From: Diphasiastrum complanatum
Taxonomy: Eukaryota; Streptophyta; Lycopodiopsida; Lycopodiales; Lycopodiaceae
Direction of reading: 5' to 3'
DNA length: 64,000 nt
NCBI GenBank assembly: GCA_029204225.1
Contig: CM055108.1
Location: 10,016,293-10,080,292 of the forward strand
Shown: positions 10,693-21,527 of the stretch, one piece after another
Numbering within the stretch: the stretch's first letter is position 1
How the letters are laid out: each line of letters starts with the position of its first letter
Notes under the pieces: generated by a model
Database searches by the model: none
Seen by the model: only the letters and a program-made list of their open reading frames with translations
What the model was told of the DNA's origin: nothing
Made by a program: the position numbers and the translations under genes

Positions 10693-11612
10693 TGTTGTAA
10701 AGCTGACTCGGGTGCACCCAGCGTGCCCTGTAAGACTCTAAGGGGTGACACTCTCTAAGGTCCTAGAGCAAGTTAGAACGTCAAGGACTGATCCTCCGAC
10801 CTGTGGTGAGCCAATCAAGTAGTCACAAGTCATGAGCTAGCTCTGGAGCTCGAGTCATGGCCTAGTCAGGAAGCAAGTTGATTCTGCCGCCGGGACGGCT
10901 CCCAGGACCCATGTCTGGGAGCCAGACTGATTCTGCCAGGCTTGCCAAACTTAATCAGCGAAATAAAAACTAAGTCCTAAAAAGTGTGCTTTACCATAAA
11001 GCACTATGTTTCAGGACAGAGGGGGTGCGCCGAATCACACCAGAACTATAGGGGAATTTCGGCAGACAGAAACTTGGGCAGCTCAATTAGCACCAAGAAT
11101 CCAGTCGCCAGGTCTCATCTCTCTCTACCAGCACGAGCTAGGCACAATGCCCAACACGTGTTGGTGGCCCCAAGACCGGTTAGTCTATGTATGAATGTAA
11201 CCTCTTTCAGATCTAACAAAGTTGATCCCTGGGGATGATTACCATTTCGGTTCGCCTCTGGGACTAGTCCAAGTGAAAGGACCCTTACTACAACCTTTTT
11301 GCATCGCTGGCGCCTAAGGGTCCACGTCACCGACGTGTGGCTTGCCGTTATGCCAATTGGTTAGTTTGGCGACCATTATGCCTTGGGTTTCATGTGTGGC
11401 TTGTCTTTGCCTTTGGTTACCTTTTGGGGACAGATTCTGAATTGGCTTTTGGATTGGTTGGGATTCTAGTTTCTCTCTTAAGTCTGAATAGTTAAGCTTG
11501 TTATGTTTCTGAGTTGGCTTTTACGTAAGTGCATGATGGATGAATGTTAGACTTAAGCGCGTGTTGGGGAAACCGCTCAAGTCCCAGCACCCTTTGAGGC
11601 ATCGGTACAACA
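10693..11612 (+). repeat. E1 5' LTR (920 bp)
   Basis: Starts TGTTGTAAAGCTGACTC and ends GGTACAACA. It matches the right LTR along its whole length with scattered substitutions. The close match implies fairly recent insertion, in contrast with the many stops in its gag. Confidence 0.93.
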
Positions 11613-11614
11613 TG

Positions 11615-11627
11615 TGGTATCAGAGCC
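11615..11627 (+). promoter_or_regulatory. E1 primer-binding site (initiator-Met tRNA)
   Basis: TGGTATCAGAGCC lies two bases after the LTR. It is the standard plant primer site complementary to the 3' end of initiator-Met tRNA. Confidence 0.93.
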
Positions 11628-12372
11628 GACTAGCCGGTCAGCTACGAAAGTCTCATAGGGATGGCCACGTTTTGCGATTTGTCAGGATAACCATTGTGCA
11701 AGGTGATGCCCACAATGAAGCACGGGTGCGTCCACGGTCAGGGTGGTCGACAGAACGAGGGACTTGATGAGGCAAGTTGTTGCCCTTGAGGTGTAAGCAT
11801 GGTCATTTCCTGCGGTTCGGGCCTGGCACCGTCTGCACGTAGGACAGATGAGGCAATGTGCTGCCATTAGGTTGGTGAAAGCACGGTCTGTGCCTTGTGG
11901 GATGTGGGGTGACATATTCGAACTGTACGGGTTAACCATTGATATAGAGATGTTGCTCAAATTTGGGTGTAAAGCACGGGTGGTTACCTCCCGGTGCGGG
12001 ATAGCTGCCGATCATTTAGCTATTAGGGCTATCGACCAAAAAGTGGTGGGGCGTGACTGAGGCAATGTGCTGCTTAATGGTGAAAGCACGAATGGTTGGA
12101 TCTCAGGGAGGATTGTGACTTGAGAGGGATCCTCTGTGTTTGCTTTGGTTGGTATGTTTTGTTTGTTGTGTGCTTGCTTGGACACAAATGATCTAGCTCC
12201 TACTTGGCTCTCAGGTGATGTGAGCGTGCTAGTTTGAGAAGGGGATATTTTCATTGAAGCTGATTTAATAAAGAAGAAAAGAGAGTTGTGGGGCCTGGCC
12301 GACAGAAGGGAGAGTTTTCAAAAATAAAAAAGATAGAGGCGATAATCTGTTGGAAGTACACCTCCTACTATA
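11628..12372 (+). other. E1 5' leader with five repeated hairpin modules
   Basis: This is the untranslated leader between primer site and gag. Five modules of the form GTGCTGC, a 9-15-base loop, then GTGAAAGCACGG recur at about 11,697, 11,775, 11,856, 11,951 and 12,065. In E1 some stems are mutated (GTGATGC, GTTGTTGC). The same order and spacing is found in E2 (minus strand) and E4. No coding is seen. Confidence 0.75.
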
Positions 12373-14043
12373 ATGGATGACCACCTTGATGAGTTACGAG
12401 CATTGACGGACGGAGAGGAGCAGGTTCGAGAATACGACTCCCGCATGCATCGAGATGGCACCAGGTCCAAGTCAAGAAAGAAAGAGTGTATGCACTCCAT
12501 AGTGGCGCCTCTCCAAGAAGAGATAGGTGGCCCTTCTGAACCTACACCAAGAGACGAACCCATGCCAGAGGCGCAACAAGACCTCTTTGAAGTGAAGATG
12601 CGACAATACTTATCAAGTGCAATGATAGCTATGCTTAGCGAGGTGAAGAAGGACAGAGAAACAGAAAGGAAAGAATGGCAAACATCTCTGCGAGCCATGA
12701 ACCTTACTCAATTCGACCTTGCTAGAGAAATGAGAGATGGGCTAACACAGCTCGAAGCCAAGTTTGAAGAGTTGGAGGCAACTAGAGGGAATGCAGTGGC
12801 GCCTCCTCCACAGATACCAAGAGAACCATGAGCGCGAAACACAGAAGGCCCAAAGAAGACTGCCAAAATAAAAGCACCACCTACTTTCAAAGGAGAGCGT
12901 GACATTTGAATTGTGGAAGATTGGTTGTTTCACATGGACCATTACTTCCGTCTGATGAACACTCCTAAAGAAGAAAGAACGGACTTGGAATTAGCATATT
13001 TTGAGGGCTACACTACAAACTGGTACCGGATGGCAGGAATGCATTTCCAGACATGGGACGCATTCAAAATTGCGTTACGAGAGGAGTTCATACCGAAGGA
13101 TTCACACATGAGATTGAGGACAGAATTATCAGGGCTCAAGCAGAAAGGTTCATCGTGAAATTACCTCAATAAATTCAGACAGAGTGTATGGGTTATTGAA
13201 GATATGTCCGAGGTGGACAAGACTCATTACCTCTTGTCTGAAATGCAGTCTTGGACCCAGCGTGCAATAGACAGCTACATGCCCCATGAGTTCAATTCAA
13301 CTATTCGGGCGGCTGAAATGGTTTGTGATTATGAGAGCACATTGGCACCAGCCGCTCCCTCAACCTCAACAAGAGCATTTAGTGGATCCAGACCGAGTCC
13401 GAGCTTCTTTTCAAGGGGGGACTCAGCTTCAAATGGCAACCAAGCCTCGAGTAGCGTGAACAAATTCCTAGCAAAAACAGAGTTTGGCAACCAAGGCAAC
13501 AATGCGTTCCAGAGAAGAAACAATGTTGGACCTTCAGCTAGTCACATCAACAGCTCACCAACAGTGGGTAGTTCCATGCGCTGCTTCAATTGTCATCAAC
13601 AAGGTCACTCTTGGAGGTCATGCCCCAAACCATTAAAGAAGCAAATCATGGCTGCCATTGAATGATTTGATAGGATAAAGAGAAAGACATTCGATCAAGA
13701 AGATGGTGAACTGGATGACGAAGTAGACCCAAAAACGAATTTGACAGAGTTCGACCTGAATGCCTTACAACAGATAGGGGCCCTTGCGGCGTATCGTGAA
13801 CATCTCATGGCGACTCCCGCGAGAGGATCAAAGTTATTATACCTGAAAGGCTGTATTCAAGACAGGATCATTTACTTCATGGTAGACCCAGGAGCGTCAC
13901 ATAACTACTTGTCAGAAAAACTGACAGGGGAATTGGACATCCAATGTGAAGAAAATGTGACTCCTATTTGTGTGGAGACCGCGAAAGGTACAATGACCAC
14001 TTGTAGATTGGCAACCAACTTACCAATCTCCCTGGGAACCTGA
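12373..14043 (+). pseudogene. gag-pro: E1 gag-protease polyprotein, broken by five stops
   Basis: All open pieces share one frame, interrupted by stops ending near 12,831, 12,909, 13,158, 13,665 and 14,043. The N-terminal part is charged and coiled-coil-like. A retrotransposon gag domain follows (VEDWLFHMDHYFRLM; WDAFKIALREEFIP), then a Ser/Asn-rich linker and a CCHC zinc knuckle CFNCHQQGHSWRSC. Protease follows: MVDPGASHNYLS, where the usual D-S/T-G active-site triplet reads D-P-G, a change expected to damage activity. The frame ends shortly after the protease start. gag packages the RNA; protease would cleave the polyprotein. E1 probably relied on proteins from related elements. Confidence 0.85.
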
Positions 14044-14167
14044 AAGAATCACCTAACGTTCACAATCTTGAAGATGGATGCCTTGTGTCGTCAGAGCCGT
14101 GCCAGGGGACCAACTAGAAACGAACGACACAAATGAACCTGAGCCAACCATCTCTCCCAATCTCATT

Positions 14168-14465
14168 CACCTCTTTAACAAAGGGCAGCCAGCAGTGACA
14201 AACCAGCTGACACGGGACCAAATGGAGCCAACATTGCCTGCAGTTTCTACATCAAAGGTGAATCCAAGTGCCGATGCGGAGCTCAAGGAGCTCAACTTGT
14301 GTGACCAAGCGAAAGCTCACCTCTTTAACGAAGGACATCCAGCAGTGACAAACTAGTTGACGCGAGGTCAAATGGAGCCAACATTGCCTGCAGCTTCTAC
14401 ATCAGAGATGAATCTAAGTGCCGTGCAGAGCTCAAGGAACTCAACCTAGGCGACCAAACGAAAAA
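14168..14465. repeat. 150-bp tandem duplication after E1 protease
   Basis: CACCTCTTTAAC begins both copies, 150 bp apart, each followed by GCCAACATTGCCTGCAG and a TCTACATCA stretch. As 150 is a multiple of three, the duplicated peptide (FNxGxPAVTN) repeats in frame every 50 residues. Confidence 0.9.
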
Positions 14466-14833
14466 TCTAGAGTCCTAGGGGACTCATTCAATCGTACAAC
14501 AAAAATGACATATCTGAGGATTAAGGGAGCCGTAAGTACCATTTTTTTTCATGTTAATAAAGTAAGCCGCATTTCTCATCGAAGAGTGAGCTTCAGTGTA
14601 ATGTCTAAGTGCAGCAGCTTTACATAGGTTTTACGTAAGTGAACTAGATCCACACATTTCCTGTGCTGGATGAAAATACAATGTTTTTACTTCTCTTTAC
14701 AGTTGGTCTCCTTTGGCTGGTGACTCAAGCCCGTGCCCTTGTATATGTGAATAAAATCTAGCCGGTGAATTAAGCCTGTGCCATGAGTCTTAGGCTCTAG
14801 TTTGGCCCTGATGAGGACATCAGCTTTCTCAAA

Positions 14834-14844
14834 CGAGGGTAGGA
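14834..14844 (+). promoter_or_regulatory. E1 polypurine tract
   Basis: A short purine run (GAGGGTAGGA) immediately precedes the TGTTG start of the right LTR, the position of the plus-strand primer in LTR elements. It has one pyrimidine. Confidence 0.7.
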
Positions 14845-15763
14845 TGTTGTAAAGCTGACTCGGGTGCACCCAGCGTGCCCTGTAAGACTCTAAGGGGTGA
14901 CACTCTCTAAGGTCCTAGAGCAAGTTAGAACGTCAAGGACTGAGCCTCCGACCTGTGGTAAGCCAGTCAAGTAGTCACAAGTCATGAGCTAGCTCTGGAG
15001 CTCGAGTCATGGCCTAGTCAGGAAGCAAGTTGATTCTGCCGCCAGGACGGCTCCCGGGACCCATGTCCGGGAGCCAGACTGATTCTGCCAGGCTTGCCAG
15101 GCTTAATCAGAGAAATAAAAACTAAGTCCTAAAAAGCGTGCTTTACTAGAAAGCACTATGTTTCAGGACAAAGGGGGTGCGTCGAATCACACCAGAACTA
15201 TAGGGGGAGTCCGGCAGGCAGAAACTTGGGCAGCTCAACCAGCGCCAGGAATCCAGTCCCCAGGTCTCAGCTCCCTCTACCAGCACAAGCCAGGCACAAT
15301 GCCCAGCACATGTTGGTGGCCCCAAGACCGGTCAGTCTATGTATGAATGTAACCTCTTCCAGATCTAATAAAGCTGATCCTTGGGGATGATTACCATTTC
15401 GGTTTCGCCTCCGGGATCGGTCCAAGTGGAAGGACCCTAACTACAACCTTTTAGCGTCGTCGGCACCTAAGGGTCCATGTCACCGACGTGTGGCTTGCCG
15501 CTAGGCCAATTGGTTAGCTTGGCGACCACTATGACTTGGGTTTCATGTGTGGCTTGTCTTTGCCTTTGGTTACCTTTTGGGGACGGATTCTGAGTTGGCT
15601 TTCAGGTTGGTTGGGATTCCATTTTTTCTTAAGTTTGAATGGTTAAGCTTGTTACGATTTTGAGTTGGCTGTTACATAAGTGCATGATGGATGAATGTTA
15701 GACTTAAGCGCATGTTGAGAAAATCGCTCAAGTCCCAGCGCCCTTTGAGACATCGGCGTAACA
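14845..15763 (+). repeat. E1 3' LTR (919 bp)
   Basis: A near-identical partner of the left LTR. It starts TGTTGTAAAGC and ends GGCGTAACA. Confidence 0.93.
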
Positions 15764-15768
15764 CCTAC
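15764..15768. other. Right target-site duplication of E1 (CCTAC)
   Basis: An exact copy of the CCTAC left of the element. The E0 spacer resumes directly afterwards. Confidence 0.9.
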
Positions 15769-17022
15769 GTCCCACCTCAACCGAAGCCAAGCCTCCGTTC
15801 AAATCTCAATCGATGCCAAATCTCAACTGAAGCCTCCGTCAAATCTCAACCGACGCCACCCTTAACCTTGTCACAAATCTCAACCGACACCCTTTTTCTA
15901 GAACATTGTTTTTTTCATTTTTTTCATCATGTCTACCAACCCCAATTCCAGTTTCGACGACCCCGATGCTAATAAGCTCGACATCCAAATGTGCAAATTG
16001 GATATTACAGAGATGCAGACCTGGTACCAGCAGGCAAAATAATTTTTCTCAAGGCAATTGAGTTCCAAATCCCTGTCCTGACGGGGTATCGAAGTTCGTA
16101 CCTGATACACATGGCGTACGCAAATTATAATGCTACGGCAAGATCATGCCAACTTATAGTTCCCCTTGTCAGGAACTATGTTTATAACATCTCTTTTGCA
16201 GCGGCAAACTTGCAACCCTTTGGGTTCCCTCGAGGACCAAATGCTGTCACTAGGACGCTCCAGAAGATTGAGCAGACAACCTATTTCAAATACATAGATC
16301 CCTCAGTGGACAAATGGAAGAATAAAGATGGGTACCGCATTGAGGCCATTAATGATCAACAGCTGCAAGTGGCATGTGCATACTTGACCAGATGCACACA
16401 ACGACCACAAACAAAGGTGTTGCAAGTACCCATGTCCCTATTCCACATGATGGCAGATTCATGACTGCATGCCCAAAACCTTTATGATTGGTCACAGTTT
16501 GCTTCGAACTGCCTTCATGAGTGTGTTAAGAACAAGCAATCAATAATCATCCTGGGGTATCTAATGATTGATATCACACTCCAGCAAGTACAAAATGGGC
16601 CCCGAATCCAACAACACCTAGAACTTGTGGACAAAGCATGTGACATCCCAATAGGGTCCAAACAATCCAAGCATCCACGCTCTCGGGCTACTTCACCATC
16701 AGAACTTCCATCCAAAAGGGTGGACACCAGTATTATTTAGCTAGTACACAAGCCACCAAGTCCACAACCAGATCCACAAGCAACAACATCATCGGAGGCT
16801 CAACAGGCCGATACCTCCCAAGGCCAGTTGCCAGACACAAGGCAACAACACATATGCAGAAAGCTTTAGGCCAGGAGGAAATCACCTGATGGAACATCAT
16901 CAGAAGATTCAGCTTCAGATGATGGAAGCTCAAATGCAGCATCTCCAACACACTCCTCACCCTTACACACCATCGACGGGGGTGATGGAGCAGCTACATC
17001 ATCGGCAACAGCAGACACGGAC

Positions 17023-17027
17023 ACAAC
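17023..17027. other. Left target-site duplication of E2 (ACAAC)
   Basis: ACAAC abuts the left LTR and is repeated exactly at 21,523-21,527. Both copies lie in the same codons of the interrupted E0 additional ORF. Confidence 0.88.
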
Positions 17028-18285
17028 TATAGCGTAGGCATCCCAAAGGGAGCCAGGAACCATGACTTAGCTTTCCAGCCTTCAACTCTTGCCATCCAAA
17101 CCCACTTGACATACAAGCAGCCAACTCGCCAACAACGATCAGACTTAACCAACTTGAAGTTCCGAAAACCAACATTGAGATCCAACCTGGCACCATGCCA
17201 GATCGGGGGTCTCGATGTGGGTGACTTCCCTCCAAGCAAGCCACCTGACATACATCAAACTTAACCAACTCGAAGCTTCGTTACAAATGAGTAACATCCA
17301 TTCCAAGCAAGCGGTCTGACTTACATCATACTTAACCAACTGAAAGCTTCGTCACGAGCACTGGAAGCCAACCTGGCGCCACGCCAGGCTGGACAACCAT
17401 AAACAGGTAACTTCCACCCAAGCAAGCCATCCAACTCAACCGACAGGTTAGAGCCCGTTCCCCAAGACCTAAACCCATTCACGTTCATGCAAGGAACACT
17501 CAGAACCACAAGCCGCGATAGATATGGAGACAACCAGTTCCTGGACCAAATGGTCTCGACAGCATACCGCTGGCGCCACGGATTGAATGGTCCCGACAAC
17601 ATACCGCTGGCGTCCTGGGATACGACCCTCAGCTATGTGCCAACTTAAAATTTTGAAGCCTTACAACTGGCGCTTTTACCGAACACTGAAATCCAGAAGG
17701 TAATCAGAGTCAGTTTAAGGAAAATCCCACTTTATTGATAAATCTGAGAAGGTTACATTTCAAGTGTGTGACCGACCCTAATCTTCGGGGCGCTAGCATG
17801 CCAAGGCGAGAGCCATGACAACATTCCAGCAAGGGAGGCTGAGACTTGGTTGGAGCTCGCACTGAGTCGCAACCCGTACTCCCCTATAATATTGGTGGGA
17901 TTCGGCACCCCCCCTCATACCAAGCACTCTACCCAGACTGGTAAAGCACATTTTTCTCTCTCTAGAATTTTCTCTTTCTAAAAAGTCATTTTCTCTCTCT
18001 ATATATTTTATTGATTCCCAGGCTTCCTTTAATCATGCCTAGATCGTGTGAGGTGATTGCACATCGATCTGAGCTCTCTGGACTTCGCTAGAACCGATCA
18101 AAGATTTTCAGCCATAGGAACTTGGCGCCGGCTGGATTCTGGTCACAGTGGCACTGGGAGTGGCGCCGGAGTCGGGAGTGGTGCCGGTGCCATTGGCGCC
18201 GGGAGCAGCAGGGGCGCTGTTGGTGCTGGGAACTGCTGGCGCTAGTGGCGCCAGAAGTAAAGCTTATGAAGTTAGCTTTACAACA
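17028..18285 (-). repeat. E2 3' LTR (1,258 bp)
   Basis: On the minus strand it starts TGTTGTAAAGCTAACTTC and ends CTATA, where the terminal CA has decayed. Near its start is a cluster of GGCGCC palindromes. Minus-strand peptide ORFs inside LTRs of this family are not genes. Confidence 0.9.
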
Positions 18286-20278
18286 TCCACCCCACCTTTG
18301 TAAAATCTGATGTCCTCATCAAATGTTAGATTAAAGTAAAGGTGTCTCCCAATTAAAATACCTATACATTTAAGCTACTTGGCACAGTACTCAATTTACT
18401 GGCCACTTTATGGTCCACTCCATGCCTTGTTGCTTCTGCACCTTGATTTCTCTCCTTGTCCCAGCCTGATCTTGATACTTTTCCCATCTTGGCTCTTTAA
18501 GGTAGGCAAAGATTGAGTACTCCACAATGCACCTCTCACTCAGCTTGAAGTAGCTCTTTGAATCAGCTCAAATGTAACCATTGACCTCATGGAAAGCCAA
18601 AGCGTCGCACCAGTTTGATTCGCATACGAACTATCTCTTCGCGTTTGTTTGAAGCACCATGTTCGTCGCGCAAAACTTGACTTTCACAATTCCATCACTA
18701 GTCAGTTGCCTCACAGTCAAAACAAGAAGTGTACATCGAGCTTGGCTTCAAGTAACTCTCTTTGAATCAGACACATGCACCCAGAGTTTGCACTAGTCCG
18801 ATCTCAACGCGAACTGTCCCTTAGCGTCCGTTCAAAATACCAAGTCTCTCATGCAAGACTCAACTTTCACAGTTCCTTCATTGATCAGCTGCCTTACACG
18901 TAACACAAGCCAACGTACTCATATGTTTCCTCATCATTGCTAGTCCAGAGAAAACCTATAACAAGCTTTCCTTTCCACAACAAAAACTTGTCAACTTATT
19001 AGGTCCAAAGTTCGCCAGTCTTCTCGTGTGAGTATGGCTAGGTCACCTTGAATTTGCCCCCATTTTGATCAACTTTCATTCAAAATTTGCCCCAAGAGAG
19101 AGGTGTGTGTGATAGTTCTCCTCCACTTATAAAATCAGCTGATCGGACATAGAGTAGAGTTCTTCGGACAAAAAGCCTTTCCAACACTTTGCTTCCCATC
19201 TGCTAGGATTATGGCTCGATCCAACTTGTTGCCAATCTCTGAAGAGGATCCTAGTCTTTCCCCTTTGAGGAAAAAACTCAACTGATACTGGATATCACCC
19301 ATGCTCAGTGAGTTTCAGTTCCGAAGGTGGCCGTCCCAAAATGAAGACCAACTGCTCCATAGAAGATCTCCCCTGAAATTGTCCTTTCCAACTTTTGACT
19401 TCCTGCTTGCGTCTGGTGGGCGTTGTCGCAAATGAAACTAACCCAAAAAACAGGCTAGCCATCCATCCTTTGCAAACATTGAGTCGTTTCGTTGCCGTTC
19501 ACGTGCGAGTACTTGAACTACAAATCCGCCCCACAGATTCTGTAGTCCTCTTTGTTTGATGGTATCAGCCTTCAAAAGAAAGGTTCCTTCTCGAGCCATC
19601 AACTCCTTGTATCACAAGCAATCATGCAAACCAGACAAAGCACGATTACTAAGACTCACCACGAATATATACAAGCAAGACACTCAGGCAGGTTTACTAA
19701 CAGGTAACAAAGACAAGGTCCCCCTTTGAGATGGTCCAGCCAACGGACCTTTCCCTGGCCGCGCCCATACAAATCGATCACAGAATCAGCCCACATAGGA
19801 CATCCCTCCAACTATCCGTGCTTTCACCATTAAGCAGCACATTGCCTCAATCACGCCCCACCACTTTTTGGTCGATAGCCCTTATAGCTAAACGATCGGC
19901 AGCTATCTCGCACTGGCAGCTAACCACCCGTGCTTTACACCAGAATTCAAGCAGCATTTCTGTATCAATGGTTAACTCGTACAGTTCGAATATGTTACCC
20001 CGCAACCCACAAGGCACAGACCGTGCTTTCACCTACCTAGGCAGCACTTTGCCTCATCCGTCCTACGTGCAAACGGCGCCGGGCCCGAACCGTGAGAACT
20101 GACCGTGCTTACACCTCAAGAGCACCACCTTGAATCATCAAGTCCCTCGTTCTGGCGACCACCCTGACCGTGGATGCACCCGTGCTTACACTGTGGGCAG
20201 CACCTTGCACAATAGTTGTCTTGATGAACCCCAAACAGTGACCATTTCCGTGAGATCTGCATAGCTGACCGGCCAGTC
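18286..20278 (-). other. E2 interior: non-coding, with structured leader
   Basis: No protein gene is supported. The purine tract (AAAGGTGGGGTGG on the minus strand) lies next to the 3' LTR. The primer-proximal 480 bp holds the five hairpin modules, visible on the plus strand as CCGTGCTTNCAC...GCAGCAC at about 19,814, 19,927, 20,029, 20,101 and 20,188. The rest is unique-looking sequence shared with the E4 interior. Confidence 0.75.
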
Positions 20279-20291
20279 GGCTCTGATACCA
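20279..20291 (-). promoter_or_regulatory. E2 primer-binding site (initiator-Met tRNA)
   Basis: Reverse complement of GGCTCTGATACCA, giving TGGTATCAGAGCC two bases after the 5' LTR on the minus strand. Confidence 0.92.
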
Positions 20292-20293
20292 CA

Positions 20294-21522
20294 TGTACTG
20301 CAGGCATTCCAAAGGGAGCCAGGAACCACGACTTAGCTTCCCAGCCTTCAACTCTTGCCATCCAAATCCACTTGACATACAAGTAGCCAACTCGCCAACA
20401 ACGATCAGACTTAACCAACTTGAAGTTCCAAAAACCAACATTGAGATCCAATCTGGCGCCATGCCAGATCAGGGGTCCCGATGTGGGTGACTTCCCTCCA
20501 AGCAAGCCACCTGACATACATCAAACTTAACCAACTCGAAGCTTCGTTACAAACGAGTAACATCCATTCCAAGCAAGCGGTCTGACTTACATCAGACTTA
20601 AACAACTGAAAGCTTCGTCATGAGCGTTGGAAGCCAACCTGGCGCCACGCCAGACTGGATAGCCATAAACAGTAACTTCCACCCAAGCAAGCCATCCAAC
20701 TCAACCGACAGGTTAGAGCTCGTTCCCCAAGAGCTAAACCCATTCACGTTCATGCAAGGAACACTCATAACCACAAGCCGCGACAGATATGAAGACAAGT
20801 AGTTCGTGGACCAAATGGTCCCGACAGCATACCGCTGGCGCCACGGACCGAATGGTCCCGACGACATACCTCTGGCGTCCCGGGATACGACCCTCAGCTA
20901 TGTGCCAATTTAAAAATTTTGAAGCGGCCTTACAACTGGTGCTTTTACCGAACACTGAAACCTAGAAGGTAATCAGAGTCAGTTTGAGAAAAATCCCACT
21001 TTATTGATAAATTTGAGAAGGTTACATTTCAAGTGTGTGACCGACCCTAGTCTCCGGGGCGCTAGCATGCCAAGGCGAGAGCCATGACAACATTCCAGCA
21101 AGGGAGGCTGAGACTTGGTTGGAGCTCGTCCTGAGTCGCAACCTGCACTCCCCTATAGTATTGGTGGGATTTGGCACCCCCCCTCATACCAAGCACTCTA
21201 CCCAGGCTGGTAAAGCACGTTTTTCTCTCTCTAGGATTTTCTCTTTCTAGAAAGTCATTTTCTCTCTCTAGATTTTATTGATCCCCAGGCTTCCTTTAAT
21301 CATGCCTAGATCGTGTGAGGTGATTGCACATCGATCTGAGCTCTCTGGACTTCGCTAGAACCGATCAAAGATTTTCAGCCATAGGAACTTGGCGCCGGCT
21401 GGATTCTGGTCACAGTGGCGCCGGCACCGTTGGCGCCGGGAGCAGCAGGGGCACTGCTGGCGCCGGGGACTGTTGGCACCAGTGGCGCCGGAAGGAAAGC
21501 TTATGAAGTTCGCTTTAAAACA
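20294..21522 (-). repeat. E2 5' LTR (1,229 bp)
   Basis: On the minus strand it starts TGTTTTAAAGCGAACTTC and ends GCAGTACA. It matches the 3' LTR throughout, with length differences mainly in the GGCGCC-rich part. Confidence 0.9.
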
Positions 21523-21527
21523 ACAAC
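21523..21527. other. Right target-site duplication of E2 (ACAAC)
   Basis: An exact repeat of the left ACAAC. The interrupted host ORF continues in frame from the next base. Confidence 0.88.

Larger units (their letters stand above)
14044..14844. other. E1 region 3' of protease
   Basis: No polymerase domains are present. The stretch contains a 150-bp tandem duplication, a T-run, and a short purine-rich tract before the right LTR. It probably marks where pol was lost by internal deletion. Confidence 0.6.
10693..15763 (+). mobile_element. LTR retrotransposon E1, gag-protease only, with exact target duplication
   Basis: A 5,071-bp element with near-identical LTRs that start TGTTGTAAAGC and end with ACA, a primer-binding site for initiator-Met tRNA directly after the left LTR, a structured leader, a gag-protease frame full of stops, a purine-rich tract before the right LTR, and CCTAC on both sides. 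Reverse transcriptase, RNase H and integrase are absent: protease is followed by only about 800 bp before the right LTR. It is therefore non-autonomous by structure. It inserted into the E0 spacer, so it is younger than E0. Confidence 0.93.
17028..21522 (-). mobile_element. Non-coding LTR retrotransposon E2, minus strand, with exact target duplication
   Basis: Two long LTRs flank a roughly 2-kb interior. Read on the minus strand, the 5' LTR (20,294-21,522) is followed by an initiator-Met primer site and a five-module leader, and the 3' LTR (17,028-18,285) is preceded by a purine tract. No gag, protease or pol text is visible in the interior. It matches the large non-coding derivative type and must have used proteins in trans. 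ACAAC duplications on both sides and restoration of the host reading frame prove its boundaries. E4 and the solo LTR at 23,753 are close relatives. Confidence 0.92.

Noticed and set aside
11615-11627. tRNA gene suspected from initiator-Met-like sequence
   Set aside because: Only 13 bases match and on the complementary strand, directly after an LTR: a primer-binding site. No tRNA or rRNA gene was recognised in the window.
18057-18310. Gly/Ala-rich ORFs (GAGSGAGAIGAG type)
   Set aside because: Translation of the GGCGCC-rich U3 cluster; no start context or conservation.
20109-20605. Recurring 60-130-codon ORFs (MSGGLLGGKSP, MVKSDV types) in four places
   Set aside because: They all lie in the E2-family LTR and leader, on the strand of the element; recurrence reflects the repeat, and frames differ between copies.
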